Source: Pseudobutyrivibrio sp. MD2005 (GTDB lineage Bacteria; Bacillota; Clostridia; Lachnospirales; Lachnospiraceae). Taken from it: a stretch of DNA of 64,000 nt. Below the pieces are notes generated by a model that worked only from the letters and a program-made list of their open reading frames with translations, did not search any database and was not told the origin of the DNA. Where the stretch lies: assembly GCF_000621865.1 (NCBI RefSeq), contig NZ_JHXE01000012.1, forward strand, positions 155,017 through 219,016. Reading direction: 5' to 3'. The translations under genes were made by a program, and so were the position numbers. This document shows positions 1 through 8,967 of the stretch, piece after piece. The stretch's first letter is position 1. Each line of letters starts with the position of its first letter.

Positions 1-161
1 TTTGCCACCACACCATCTAAATCAGTTTCAAACAATTCGTGGGTAATACTGATAGCCCCAGGAATCATACCATATTTAAGGCTTCCCTCATTTCTGGTAT
101 CAACAAGTATATATTTATCCTTGTTAAGTTTTGTAAGCTCTTCGAATGTTATTTCCTTCAT
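1..161 (-). CDS. Rhodanese-like domain protein (partial, C-terminus outside window)
   Basis: Reading leftward from an ATG at 161, preceded by GAGGTAA, the frame encodes about 53 residues beginning MKEITFEEL and containing VDTRNEGSLKYGMIPGAISI. The pattern of VDxR followed about ten residues later by hGxIpGAI is the start of a rhodanese (sulfurtransferase) domain. The active-site cysteine would lie beyond the window edge, so activity cannot be judged. It lies just downstream of the sulfate-assimilation genes, which fits sulfur handling, but a hairpin at 187-213 separates it from cysN, so it may be its own unit. Confidence 0.75.
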   Translation of the reverse strand, partial: MKEITFEELTKLNKDKYILVDTRNEGSLKYGMIPGAISITHELFETDLDGVVA

Positions 162-186
162 ATTTACCTCTATATTAAAACGCACC

Positions 187-213
187 AAAAGCAGATGGAA
201 ACCATCTGCTTTT
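187..213 (-). terminator. Terminator hairpin after cysN
   Basis: A perfect 12-bp inverted repeat (AAAAGCAGATGG / CCATCTGCTTTT) with a 3-nt loop lies between the cysN stop and the rhodanese start. On the minus strand the stem ends in TTTT. It most likely ends the sulfate-assimilation transcript. Confidence 0.7.
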
Positions 214-265
214 ATTTTCCTATCTAATTAATAGGCTTTTATATTATTTTCTTTTTGGTGTTTTG

Positions 266-1906
266 TCAAATAAAATCGCCGCCTACTGCAAGATCACCAT
301 GAATTCCTGATGCCTTATATACAAAATCTGCTGCCTCATTAACAGTGATTTTATCAGCCTCAATCCAATCACTGTAATAGCCTCTGGTCTCTCTGAAAAT
401 AGATGTATCTACAGTAGGATATGCTGCAAGTAACACTAGCACTCCCGCATCATTTAAGTGTTTGACAATACCCTTTATTCCATGGGTTGAAGTAGGCGCA
501 AACAGATAGGTATGACGCCCTCTATTGCTCAACTCCCTTTCCACTTTCTTAACAAGATTTAAATCTATTCCAGCTCTTCCTATAGGAAATTCGACAGTAA
601 TTGCTCTTTGCCCCTTCCAATTACTTCTTGCTTCCCTGTCTATTTCATGGCTTGCCTCAAAGCCATCCTCCTTGTAAATCTGTGTAACAACACCACAAGC
701 CGATGTCATATTTGTAACTCTATCAATAAGAATAAGCTCGCCAAGGGTTTTGTGAGTTTCAAATGTAGATAAAACAATATTGTCCGCCAGCTTTAGTTCG
801 CAAACAGCAATCTCATTTTTCTTTAATGTGGATGCTTCACGTTTTTCCCCTGTATTAACATCTATTGTGTTCCTAATATCCTTAACAACTCCAGGTATCA
901 GCTTTGTGCCAAGCTTCACGAAGAAATTCTTTCCCTGCTCAAGCTCCTCATCATCCATCCATAAAAGAGTTGCCTCTAGTGAACTTGAAACACCAAGCTC
1001 TACATCTTTTGCAAGGACACAGCCTCTTGATACATCTACTTCTCTATCAAGCTGGACTGTTACAGCCTGGCCTATGGTGATTTCATCTACCTCTTTATCT
1101 AAAACATGAAGACTCTTTACCTTTGCCTGCTCTTTGCTTGGCAAGATGACTACTTCATCTCCTACCTGCAGGCTGCCTGCCTCCACCTGCCCCTGGAAGC
1201 CTCTGAAAGTATGATTTGGTCTGCACACCCTCTGCACTGGCAAATAGAATCCCGTTTCTGTTGTACTTGCAGACACATCCACATTTTCCAAATACTCAAG
1301 TAACACTGGGCCTGTATACCAATCAATGTTTTCAGAACGTGTTGTAACATTATCTCCTTCTGTGGCTGACACTGGGATAATAACAACATTTTCAAGCTTT
1401 AGCTCTGCTGCAAGCTCGTTGATTTGTTCTGTGATTTCTTCAAAACGGGCCTTGCTGTAGGAGACCAAATCCATTTTGTTTACCGCAAATGCGAAGTGTC
1501 TAATTCCCATTAGCGAACAGATTCTGGCATGTCTCTTTGTTTGTACCAGCACCCCTTGCTTTGCATCTATAAGGATTACAGATAAATCCGCAAAAGATGC
1601 ACCTACAGCCATGTTTCTTGTGTATTCTTCATGGCCTGGCGTATCTGCAACGATAAAGCTTCGATTGTCAGTGGTGAAATATCGATATGCAACATCTATT
1701 GTGATGCCCTGCTCTCGCTCTGCCATCAACCCATCTAAAAGCAATGAATAGTCAATGGCGCCACCTCTACTTCCAACTTTAGAATCAAGCTCCAACGCCT
1801 TCTCCTGATCTGCATAAATCAGCTTTGCATCATATAGAATATGGCCTATTAAGGTAGACTTTCCGTCATCAACGCTACCACATGTTATAAATTTTAGTAA
1901 TTGCAT
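266..1906 (-). CDS. cysN: Sulfate adenylyltransferase GTPase subunit CysN, with degenerate APS-kinase-like tail
   Basis: This is the regulatory GTPase subunit of ATP sulfurylase, coupling GTP hydrolysis to APS formation by CysD. The 546-residue protein carries G1 GSVDDGKST at 10-18, DTPGHE near 88 and NKMD near 143, followed by EF-Tu-like beta-barrel domains. The ATG at 1906 was chosen because the family begins at MxLLxFITxGSVDDGKST; an upstream in-frame extension would overlap cysD. It follows the cysD stop by 1 nt. The last ~125 residues resemble an APS kinase (WKGQRAITVEF, RGRHTYLF, DAGVLVLLAAYP), but the Walker A is replaced by PIGRAGIDL and the DGDxxR block is missing, so kinase activity is unlikely. 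Confidence 0.95.
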   Translation of the reverse strand: MQLLKFITCGSVDDGKSTLIGHILYDAKLIYADQEKALELDSKVGSRGGAIDYSLLLDGLMAEREQGITIDVAYRYFTTDNRSFIVADTPGHEEYTRNMAVGASFADLSVILIDAKQGVLVQTKRHARICSLMGIRHFAFAVNKMDLVSYSKARFEEITEQINELAAELKLENVVIIPVSATEGDNVTTRSENIDWYTGPVLLEYLENVDVSASTTETGFYLPVQRVCRPNHTFRGFQGQVEAGSLQVGDEVVILPSKEQAKVKSLHVLDKEVDEITIGQAVTVQLDREVDVSRGCVLAKDVELGVSSSLEATLLWMDDEELEQGKNFFVKLGTKLIPGVVKDIRNTIDVNTGEKREASTLKKNEIAVCELKLADNIVLSTFETHKTLGELILIDRVTNMTSACGVVTQIYKEDGFEASHEIDREARSNWKGQRAITVEFPIGRAGIDLNLVKKVERELSNRGRHTYLFAPTSTHGIKGIVKHLNDAGVLVLLAAYPTVDTSIFRETRGYYSDWIEADKITVNEAADFVYKASGIHGDLAVGGDFI

Positions 1907-1907
1907 T

Positions 1908-2813
1908 CTAGAAGTACCCCTCTCTCTTTCGTCTTTCCATTGAACCTGCAGCCTCATTATCGATTACTCGTGTTGTACGCTCACTTGATACTGCGCTTAA
2001 GGTTTCTTCTATGATTTCATCTAACGTATCTGCATCTGACTCAACACCGCCAGTAAGTGGATAACATCCTAATGTTCTAAATCTCACCTTCTTATTTACT
2101 ATTTCCTCACCTGGCAAAAGTCTATCTTTCAGTCTGTAATCATCAACCATAATGATATTGTTGTCTCGATAGATTACAGGTCTCTCTTTTGCAAAATACA
2201 ATGAAGGTATTTCTATATTTTCTCTTTTGATATATTGCCAGATGTCTTTTTCAGTCCAATTTGAAAGAGGGAATACTCTCACCTCTTCGCCCTTAAAAAG
2301 CTTTGTGTTAAATAACTTCCACATCTCTGGACGCTGATTCTTTGGGTCCCATGCATGAGCCGAATTTCTAAATGAAAAGATTCGCTCCTTTGCTCTTGAT
2401 TTTTCCTCATCTCGCCTACCGCCACCAAAAGCGGCAGTAAATCCATATTTATCTAGTGCTTGTTTTAGAGCCTGAGTCTTCATGATATCTGTGTAGGCGC
2501 TGCCATGATCAAATGGGTTGATTCCTTGCTTAACACCATCTTCATTTATATATTCAAGCATCTCTAATCCATATTTTTCAGCCACATGGTCGCGAAATTC
2601 AATCATCTCCCTAAACTTCCATGTGGTGTTTACATGTAAAAATGGGAAAGGTGGTTTTTCTGGATAAAAAGCCTTAAGCGCCAAATGTAGCATTACCGAA
2701 CTGTCTTTTCCAATTGAATAAAGCATTACTGGCTTTTCGCACTCTGCTGCAACCTCACGGATAATATATATTGCCTCAGCTTCTAGCTCATCAAGATGTG
2801 TAAAGTTACTCAT
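1908..2813 (-). CDS. cysD: Sulfate adenylyltransferase catalytic subunit CysD
   Basis: This 301-residue PP-loop ATPase makes APS and pyrophosphate from ATP and sulfate, in complex with CysN. The nucleotide-binding loop [17 protein letters not shown] lies near residues 33-49. The family motif [15 protein letters not shown] and the C-terminal [12 protein letters not shown] are intact, and the length is normal for CysD. It sits between the AprB-like ferredoxin gene (13-nt gap) and cysN (1-nt gap), so translational coupling is likely. Confidence 0.96.
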   Translation of the reverse strand: MSNFTHLDELEAEAIYIIREVAAECEKPVMLYSIGKDSSVMLHLALKAFYPEKPPFPFLHVNTTWKFREMIEFRDHVAEKYGLEMLEYINEDGVKQGINPFDHGSAYTDIMKTQALKQALDKYGFTAAFGGGRRDEEKSRAKERIFSFRNSAHAWDPKNQRPEMWKLFNTKLFKGEEVRVFPLSNWTEKDIWQYIKRENIEIPSLYFAKERPVIYRDNNIIMVDDYRLKDRLLPGEEIVNKKVRFRTLGCYPLTGGVESDADTLDEIIEETLSAVSSERTTRVIDNEAAGSMERRKREGYF

Positions 2814-2826
2814 TTCATACCTCGCT

Positions 2827-3138
2827 TTAGTATTTGTTTGATTCTTTAGTATTAATTGTGATTGTCTTTATACTTCCATCGACAGCTGTCACAATCCAGT
2901 GTCGTAAATCTCCCTGCTGCTTCGTAGAAAGAATAGAGCCCTTTCCACCAATATCTGCTCCAAGGAAAAACTCAATGGCACCTGTAGCGCATTCCTTTAG
3001 ACAGGACGTGCAACCCCAGCAATCCTTTTCTCTTTTGATTTCTGCCTTGCCATCCTTTAATTTGATTAGATTTCCAGGACAAGCCTCTATACATCTTTTG
3101 CACCCTACACAGGACGTTTGATTAATTCTAATGCTCAT
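2827..3138 (-). CDS. aprB: AprB-like 2x[4Fe-4S] ferredoxin, APS reductase beta-like subunit
   Basis: This 103-residue protein has two CxxCxxCxxxC sets, at C10/C13/C16/C20 and C40/C43/C46/C50, as in bacterial ferredoxins. Unlike a plain ferredoxin it has a ~45-residue tail containing [11 protein letters not shown] and [16 protein letters not shown]. That tail resembles the AprB tail of dissimilatory APS reductase, which wraps around AprA. Its start overlaps the end of the AprA-like gene by 11 nt, so the two are translationally coupled. The likely role is delivering electrons to the AprA-like flavoprotein for reduction of APS to sulfite and AMP. Here it would be assimilatory, because the operon contains transporter and cysDN genes. 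Confidence 0.83.
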   Translation of the reverse strand: MSIRINQTSCVGCKRCIEACPGNLIKLKDGKAEIKREKDCWGCTSCLKECATGAIEFFLGADIGGKGSILSTKQQGDLRHWIVTAVDGSIKTITINTKESNKY

Positions 3139-4864
3139 CTACCACACCTCCTGCATAGCCAATTGTTCCATCATCATTAAAGGAAAACTCAAGTGGACTG
3201 TAATCCCCTACCAAAAGAGGTCGTTTTATTATTCTGATTTCATCATCTTGCTTAACAGAATTTATGTAGGCCTCAAAGCTTTCACTTACTTTAGTATGAC
3301 TCATGTTTTCAGCAAAGCTGTGCCATCTGGTTTCCTTTCGAGCTTTCAGATGCTCTATCAACGATAAACAGACGGTAAGTCTTTCCTTGATTTCGTAGAT
3401 TTGTAGCAAATCATCTGTATCGGTGGCCTGCAATGCTTCTAGCACAGGATAAAGGCCTTTGATTTTAGTGGTTGCCAGTTCAAGTCCTGTTTCATTAAAC
3501 TGATATCCCTTCGTGATGCCTCCGGCATATTCATCCATTATCTTTTGCATAGCTTCTTCCACTTGAGAAATAGTAATGTTTGAAGCTGTGTTATCAAAAT
3601 AATGCTTATAGTCTGATATGATTTTCTTCCAAGAATCATTCTGCTCCTGTTTAAAATCATTTTTCAGATACTCTTCTATTCCCAAAGCAGCCAGCTTTCC
3701 TTCTGCCAATGCTCCAGTAACATATTTTTGAGGAGCACCACCTGCCACATCACCTGCTGCATATAATCCTTGGACGGTAGTAGCACGATTGTTATCAACC
3801 CAATATCCACTTGCAGTATGACCGCCTACAATATATGGCTCGGTACCTTCTATTTCTACATTCTGTTCAGCTGGTCCCTGGCCTCCTTCCAACCATTTCA
3901 AGGTTTGGGATGGAGCCATGTTAAGATATGCCTTGTATAAATCTTCTTCCTGTTCTTTTGAAATAACATCTGTTTTTAAATAGCAAGGCCCTCTGCCTTC
4001 AGCATTTTCTTTGGTAGTTCCATATACTCTTTCGCAGGTGGCAACGCCGTATTTTGTCTCATATATTTCACCCAGGCCATTCATCTGCTTTGCCTTAACT
4101 CCTTGGGCTATGGTTCCAGTGGGTGCAATTGTATCCTTGCATCTTAAAGCTATGAATCGCATCTCAAAAGTAGTCATTTCAGCTCCTGCATTAATTCCCA
4201 TTGCATAGCCAGCGCCAGTATTAAATGGTGGATACCACATTTTGTGCCTTGAAAAGCCTGGATTGTTAGGTCGATATAGCCCTGCTGCCCCTCCAGTAGC
4301 CATCAGAATAGCCTTTGCAAAAATCGCATAGGCTTTCTTCTCATTAACGTCAAAGCCTACCGCTCCGTATATACGATTATTCTCAACTAGCAAATCTGTA
4401 ATATTAACATGATTTAACACTGAAACATTTTTACTTTCCGAAGCCATCTTGGCTAAGATAGGCTTTATATTTTCCCCATTAATCTTTATATTTCTATTTC
4501 CACGAGTGACATATTTTCCATTCTCATCCTTTAGAATTACCAGACCATTATCCTCAAGAGTATGGGTTACCTCATTAAGGTTTTCCGAGATTGATAAAAG
4601 TAAATCCTCTCTTACAATGCCTTTGGCATCATTCTTACAATAATCAACGTAATCCTGAGGCACTCTACCTTCTGTGATATATGCATTGATTGCATTTACT
4701 CCAGCTGCCAGGCATCCGCTTCGCTTTATATTTGCCTTTTCAGCAATTAAGACTTTATATTGTCCTTCAAGTCCCAAGGTGTACGCACTATAGCAGCCTG
4801 CTGTACCGCCGCCTACAATAAGTACATCTGTGTTTATCTTTTCAACTAATAGATTTTCTAGCAT
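3128..4864 (-). CDS. aprA: AprA-like FAD flavoprotein, APS reductase alpha-like subunit
   Basis: This 578-residue member of the fumarate reductase/AprA flavoprotein family has an N-terminal FAD dinucleotide fold (VLIVGGGTAGCYSAY, about 14-28) and MATGGAAGLYRP. The block FEMRFIALRCKDTIAPTG matches the substrate-site region of AprA. The C-terminal FAD block contains GGHTASGYWVDNN and GLYAAGDVAGGAP. AprA of sulfate reducers is around 650 residues, so this is a compact form. Its position between the sulfate transporter and aprB-cysD-cysN argues strongly for an APS substrate rather than fumarate or aspartate. The predicted reaction is APS + 2e- to sulfite + AMP. The function is inferred from family and context. 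Confidence 0.85.
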   Translation of the reverse strand: MLENLLVEKINTDVLIVGGGTAGCYSAYTLGLEGQYKVLIAEKANIKRSGCLAAGVNAINAYITEGRVPQDYVDYCKNDAKGIVREDLLLSISENLNEVTHTLEDNGLVILKDENGKYVTRGNRNIKINGENIKPILAKMASESKNVSVLNHVNITDLLVENNRIYGAVGFDVNEKKAYAIFAKAILMATGGAAGLYRPNNPGFSRHKMWYPPFNTGAGYAMGINAGAEMTTFEMRFIALRCKDTIAPTGTIAQGVKAKQMNGLGEIYETKYGVATCERVYGTTKENAEGRGPCYLKTDVISKEQEEDLYKAYLNMAPSQTLKWLEGGQGPAEQNVEIEGTEPYIVGGHTASGYWVDNNRATTVQGLYAAGDVAGGAPQKYVTGALAEGKLAALGIEEYLKNDFKQEQNDSWKKIISDYKHYFDNTASNITISQVEEAMQKIMDEYAGGITKGYQFNETGLELATTKIKGLYPVLEALQATDTDDLLQIYEIKERLTVCLSLIEHLKARKETRWHSFAENMSHTKVSESFEAYINSVKQDDEIRIIKRPLLVGDYSPLEFSFNDDGTIGYAGGVVDEH

Positions 4865-4874
4865 ATTAAATTCC

Positions 4875-5936
4875 TTAAATTACAACTTCTTCATCCTTCA
4901 GTGAACTGTTAGTCTCTAAAATAACTTCATTTCCTGATACTACGTATAAACGATATATAAATACATCAACCTTTTCGCCAACTTTTATTTCTGCATCATT
5001 TATACTTCTGATGGCTGAAATAAGATTGCCATGTATTCTAGCTCGCACTTCAATGTTGCTGCCTCTGAATATTGTGTCTTCCACAATAGCTTCCTCGGCT
5101 GAACTAGCAAACTGAACGCTTTCCCCTTTTTTGAAAATGCTTACAAACTCTGGACGAAGATATGCAATTGAATCATCAGATTGCTTATCGAAATGCTTAA
5201 ACTGCTCATAGTTTTTCACTTCAACAGAATTACCGATAAACTGAGCAACAAAAGGTGTGGCAGGATTCTTGTAAAGTTCCTGCGGTGTGCCTGCTTGCTC
5301 AACTTTGCCTTGGTTTGTCACTATAATCTCATCTGCAACTTCTATTGCTTCATCCTGATCATGAGTCACAAAGATGCTTGTAATCTGAAGCTTTGTAATC
5401 ATTTCTCTTAGCCATGTACGAAGCTCTGATCTTACCTTTGCATCAATAGCAGCAAATGGCTCATCCAAAAGAAGAATCTGAGGATTTGGAGCTAAAGCCC
5501 TTGCAAAAGCTACACGCTGTCGTTGGCCTCCTGATAGTTGACTAGGAAATCTTTTTTCCAATCCCTGGCAGTCAATAAGTGTGAGTAGCTCTGTAACTCT
5601 CGCCTTAATTTTATCCTCAGGAATTTTCTTTACCCTTAGTCCAAATGCAATGTTGTCATATACATTCATATATCTAAACAATGCATAGTTTTGGAAAACA
5701 AAGCCTATTCCTCTTTCACTACCAGGTGTGTTGTTTACCACCTTGCCATCTATCAGTATTTCTCCTGAGTCTGGATTTTCAAGTCCTGCAATCATTCTAA
5801 GAATTGTAGTTTTTCCACTTCCCGAAGGGCCTAAAAGTGCTACGAGCTTGCCCTTTTCTATAGAAATATTAATATCCTTTGATGCATGAAACTTTTTAAA
5901 ATGTTTATTTATATCTCTTAATTCAACATATCCCAT
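4875..5936 (-). CDS. cysA: Sulfate/thiosulfate ABC transporter ATPase CysA
   Basis: This 353-residue ABC ATPase powers sulfate import. Walker A GPSGSGKTT is at 36-44, the signature LSGGQ at 134-138, and Walker B LLLDEP ends at 160 with the following FAAID. An H-loop THDQDEA follows. A C-terminal extension of ~110 residues (LRPEFVSIF, EVILETN) is the TOBE-like regulatory domain usual in CysA/MalK-type ATPases. It follows cysW by 14 nt within a cysT-cysW-cysA run, which fixes the assignment to sulfate rather than molybdate or spermidine. Confidence 0.93.
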   Translation of the reverse strand: MGYVELRDINKHFKKFHASKDINISIEKGKLVALLGPSGSGKTTILRMIAGLENPDSGEILIDGKVVNNTPGSERGIGFVFQNYALFRYMNVYDNIAFGLRVKKIPEDKIKARVTELLTLIDCQGLEKRFPSQLSGGQRQRVAFARALAPNPQILLLDEPFAAIDAKVRSELRTWLREMITKLQITSIFVTHDQDEAIEVADEIIVTNQGKVEQAGTPQELYKNPATPFVAQFIGNSVEVKNYEQFKHFDKQSDDSIAYLRPEFVSIFKKGESVQFASSAEEAIVEDTIFRGSNIEVRARIHGNLISAIRSINDAEIKVGEKVDVFIYRLYVVSGNEVILETNSSLKDEEVVI

Positions 5937-5950
5937 AACAGTTGCCCTCT

Positions 5951-6781
5951 CTATTTATTTAGGTCTAATTCTTTCTGCCCTCTTTTTTCTATTACAAGCC
6001 TAAGTATCAACACAACTATGGCAAGTACCACCAAAATCGATGATGCTGCAAAGGCTCCTGTGAAATCATAGCCTTGATACAACAGCTCTATATACAAAGG
6101 CAAAGTATTTGTCTTTCCTCTTAAGTGGCCAGATAAAACGGATACCGCGCCAAACTCTCCCATAGCTCTTGCGGTACAAAGCACTACACCATATAAAAGT
6201 GCCCACTTAATATGAGGAAATGTAATCTTCCTAAAAATAGTAAAAGTCTTTGCCCCCATCAGTGCTGCCGCTTCTTCCTCATCTGTTCCCTGGGAGGTAA
6301 GAACTGGTATTAATTCTCTTGAAATAAATGGAAATGTAACAAAAATGGTAGCAAGCACAATTCCAGGAACAGCAAATATAATCTGTATTCCATATGAATC
6401 TAAAATAGGATATAAATCACTTTGCCTACCAAATGTAAGAACATATATCAAACCTGCAATAATAGGTGAAACGGTTACAGGCAAATCAATAAATGTAGAT
6501 AATACTTTCTTCCCCTTAAACGCATACTTTGTTATTAACCAGGCTGCTGCAATGCCAAATATCGTATTTACGATAACCGCCCATATTGTTGCCTGAACAG
6601 TTAGTAATGCCGCCTTGATTGCATATTCATCGGATACAGCTGTCAAATACCCCATGATTCCATCTCTAAGTGCAGTTACCACTATATAAATGAGTGGCAA
6701 TATCAAAAACACTCCTAAAAAGACAAAGCTTACGGTTATGAAAAAAAATTTTAAAACTCTATTTTCTTTTCTTAGTTCCAT
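5951..6781 (-). CDS. cysW: Sulfate ABC transporter permease CysW
   Basis: This 276-residue inner-membrane permease has about six hydrophobic segments. The EAA loop, which contacts the ATPase, reads DEEEAAALMGAKTFTIFRKITFP near residues 166-188, followed by RAMGEFGAVSVLSGHLRGKTNTLPL, a CysW hallmark. The partner permease CysT is 11 nt upstream and CysA 14 nt downstream. Length and motifs are normal. Confidence 0.93.
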   Translation of the reverse strand: MELRKENRVLKFFFITVSFVFLGVFLILPLIYIVVTALRDGIMGYLTAVSDEYAIKAALLTVQATIWAVIVNTIFGIAAAWLITKYAFKGKKVLSTFIDLPVTVSPIIAGLIYVLTFGRQSDLYPILDSYGIQIIFAVPGIVLATIFVTFPFISRELIPVLTSQGTDEEEAAALMGAKTFTIFRKITFPHIKWALLYGVVLCTARAMGEFGAVSVLSGHLRGKTNTLPLYIELLYQGYDFTGAFAASSILVVLAIVVLILRLVIEKRGQKELDLNK

Positions 6782-6792
6782 ATCAAATCCCC

Positions 6793-7626
6793 CTAGATTT
6801 TTCCATTAACTCTCTTGGATACACTAGCTTGTACAATAGCATTGATTGATAAAATCACTATTGATATTCCAAGCATCACAAGAGCTATGGAAGTTGCAGC
6901 TGAGTAATCATATTCCTGCAGTTCAGACATGATTAGAAGTGGTGCGATTTCTGTCTCATAGGGAGTGTTTCCCGCAATAAAAACAACACTTCCGTATTCT
7001 CCAATACATCTTGCAAAGGCCAAGGTAAATCCCGAAATTATCGCTGGAAGAATTTCTGGAAAGATGACTTTTGTAAAAGTTGTCTTTGCATCGGCCCCTA
7101 AAATAAATGCTGCTTCCTCATACTGAATATCTATTTTTTCAAGCACCGGCTGAACCGATCTAACCACAAATGGAATGCCAATAAAAATCAACGCAACTGT
7201 TATACCTATTCTTGTATAGGCTATCTGAATTCCAAAAAGCTTATAAAAAATCTGTCCTACCCATCCATTAGTAGTAGTTAGATGTGTTAAGGATATGCCA
7301 GCTACAGCTGTTGGCAGAGCAAATGGCAATTCAATTATTCCATCAATAAATCTCTTGCCCTTAAAATCATATCTAACTAAAATCCATGCAAGTATTATTC
7401 CCATCACTACATTGACTAAAGATGCAATAAATGCAGTTGAGATTGATACAAAATATCCCGATAAGATTCTTGGTCTCGTTACCGTATATACGAACTCAGA
7501 AAAACTAAGCTTTGCAGAAAAGACTACTAATGAACACAAGGGAATCAATACCACAATACTTAATATGGTTATTGTTATTCCCATTGATATTCCAAATCCA
7601 GGTATTACGCTTTTATGTCTATTCAT
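6793..7626 (-). CDS. cysT: Sulfate ABC transporter permease CysT (CysU)
   Basis: This 277-residue permease pairs with CysW. Six hydrophobic segments are visible, with the EAA loop EEAAFILGADAKTTFTKVIFPEILPA and the CysT-type block FARCIGEYGSVVFIAGN. The ATG at 7626 is preferred because it follows AGAGAGG by 9 nt; an upstream alternative at 7674 would add 16 polar residues with no visible ribosome site and almost abut sbp. The gene lies between sbp and cysW in the sulfate transport unit. Confidence 0.92.
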   Translation of the reverse strand: MNRHKSVIPGFGISMGITITILSIVVLIPLCSLVVFSAKLSFSEFVYTVTRPRILSGYFVSISTAFIASLVNVVMGIILAWILVRYDFKGKRFIDGIIELPFALPTAVAGISLTHLTTTNGWVGQIFYKLFGIQIAYTRIGITVALIFIGIPFVVRSVQPVLEKIDIQYEEAAFILGADAKTTFTKVIFPEILPAIISGFTLAFARCIGEYGSVVFIAGNTPYETEIAPLLIMSELQEYDYSAATSIALVMLGISIVILSINAIVQASVSKRVNGKI

Positions 7627-7682
7627 ATTCACAATCCTCTCTGAAAAACTTTGGAATGGGTTGCCCCATTCCAAAATTGCTT

Positions 7683-8780
7683 TTACTGTTCATAAATACT
7701 GTCAAAGTTTGCTCCATCAGCAAAATGTGTAGCGCGTGCCTTTGTCCAGCCACCAAAATGATTAATATCTGTAAGTGTGATATTGTCGTTAATCCACTTG
7801 CCATCTGCTGGTACCTCTGTAATAGTGTTTGAATCAGCTGTAAATACATACTTGTCATAGATTGACTTTGTGCTTGGACGATAGAAATTCTGTGCCTCTA
7901 TCTCCTGTGCCTCATCTGAATACAGATAGCTTAAATATTCTTTTGCTACATCTTCTGTGCCATGCTTCTTTGCTACTTCATCAACTACAGCAACTGTTGG
8001 CTGGCATAAAATAGACACTGAAGGAACTACAATTTCATACTCCCCTGGATATTCCTGAAGTGAAAGGAATGCCTCATTCTCCCAAGCAATCAGAACATCA
8101 CCCTGCTTATTCTCTACAAATGATGTGGTTGCACCTCTTGCACCAGAATCAAGAACTACTACGTTTGCATATAATTGTCTGATTGACTCTAATATCTCAT
8201 CTTCGCTCTGTCCCTGCTGCTCGAAATAATACCAGGCTGCAAGGTAATTCCACATTGCTCCACCAGATGTCTTTGGATTTGGTGTGATAACGCCTACATC
8301 CTTACGTGTTAAATCGTCCCAATCATTAATATTCTTTGGATTACCTGAACGTACAAGAAATACGATTGTTGATGTGTATGGAGAACTATCTACATCAAAC
8401 TCAGATGTGAATCCATCATCAATGAGTCCTGCATCTGCAACTACCTGAACATCACCCTCAAGTGCAAGTGTAACAACATCTGCCTCAAGTCCGTTTGCAA
8501 CTTCAAGAGCCTGCTTTCCAGATCCACCATGTGACTGTGTAATCTCTACTGTCTGTCCAAACTCTTCTTCATAATGCTTTGCAAACAATTCGTTGTATGC
8601 TGCGTAAAGCTCTCTGGTTGGATCGTATGAAACATTTGTGAGCTCTATCTTTTCTCCCCCAGCCTTTGGAACATCTTCTCCATCGATTGAAGCTGTTCCT
8701 CCTTTACTTCCACATCCAACAACGCTAGCCCCAAGTGCTGCGATTAAAATCAAAGATAACAATTTCTTTTTCATATTCAC
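7683..8780 (-). CDS. sbp: Sulfate-binding lipoprotein (Sbp/CysP)
   Basis: This 365-residue substrate-binding protein would capture sulfate (or thiosulfate) outside the cell. Its signal peptide ends in a lipobox, GASVVGC, with Cys about residue 23. The mature part has sulfate-binder family features: VSYDPTRELYAAYNELF, SHGGSGKQALEVANGLEADVVTLAL, and TPNPKTSGGAMWNYLAAWYY. It is the first gene of the sbp-cysTWA-aprAB-cysDN unit and has its own sigma-70-type promoter at 8827-8855. Confidence 0.94.
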   Translation of the reverse strand: MNMKKKLLSLILIAALGASVVGCGSKGGTASIDGEDVPKAGGEKIELTNVSYDPTRELYAAYNELFAKHYEEEFGQTVEITQSHGGSGKQALEVANGLEADVVTLALEGDVQVVADAGLIDDGFTSEFDVDSSPYTSTIVFLVRSGNPKNINDWDDLTRKDVGVITPNPKTSGGAMWNYLAAWYYFEQQGQSEDEILESIRQLYANVVVLDSGARGATTSFVENKQGDVLIAWENEAFLSLQEYPGEYEIVVPSVSILCQPTVAVVDEVAKKHGTEDVAKEYLSYLYSDEAQEIEAQNFYRPSTKSIYDKYVFTADSNTITEVPADGKWINDNITLTDINHFGGWTKARATHFADGANFDSIYEQ

Positions 8781-8826
8781 TACCTCCGCTCTGTTTTATT
8801 AACTACTTATCTACTAGGTTGATAGG

Positions 8827-8855
8827 ATTATATGTTACAAAGCCTGTAAATTCAA
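8827..8855 (-). promoter_or_regulatory. Promoter of the sulfate operon (sbp)
   Basis: On the minus strand TTGAAT (8850-8855) and TATAAT (8827-8832) are separated by exactly 17 bp. Transcription would start near 8820, leaving a leader of about 40 nt before the sbp ATG, which has a GCGGAGG ribosome site. No riboswitch fits in so short a leader, so sulfur control would have to act at the promoter. Confidence 0.75.
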
Positions 8856-8880
8856 TACTTCTAGCTCCTAAAGAAAATGA

Positions 8881-8917
8881 GAACCCGTTATAGATTCAAT
8901 CTATAGCAGGCTCTCAC
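8881..8917. repeat. Long near-perfect hairpin upstream of the sbp promoter
   Basis: Two nested inverted repeats form one 37-nt hairpin: an outer 9-bp arm (GAGAGCCTG/CGGGTTCTC on the minus strand, with G-U pairs) and an inner 8-bp arm (TATAGATT/AATCTATA) around a single base. It lies just after the ssuA terminator and 26 bp upstream of the sbp -35 box. It is followed on the minus strand by ATTTTCTTT, so it may be a second terminator or an upstream regulator site. Confidence 0.7.
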
Positions 8918-8924
8918 GGCGTAA

Positions 8925-8949
8925 AAAAGCAGGTGCGAAAAGCACCTGC
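8925..8949 (-). terminator. Terminator of ssuCBA
   Basis: An 8-bp GC-rich stem (GCAGGTGC/GCACCTGC) with a short loop is followed on the minus strand by TTTTTT, about 20 nt after the ssuA stop codon. It is a standard intrinsic terminator separating the sulfonate-type operon from the sulfate operon. Confidence 0.9.
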
Positions 8950-8967
8950 CATCGTTTTTATTAATCA

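Noticed and set aside
780..1109. Plus-strand frame opposite cysN
   Set aside because: Shadow of cysN, serine-rich and without a ribosome site.
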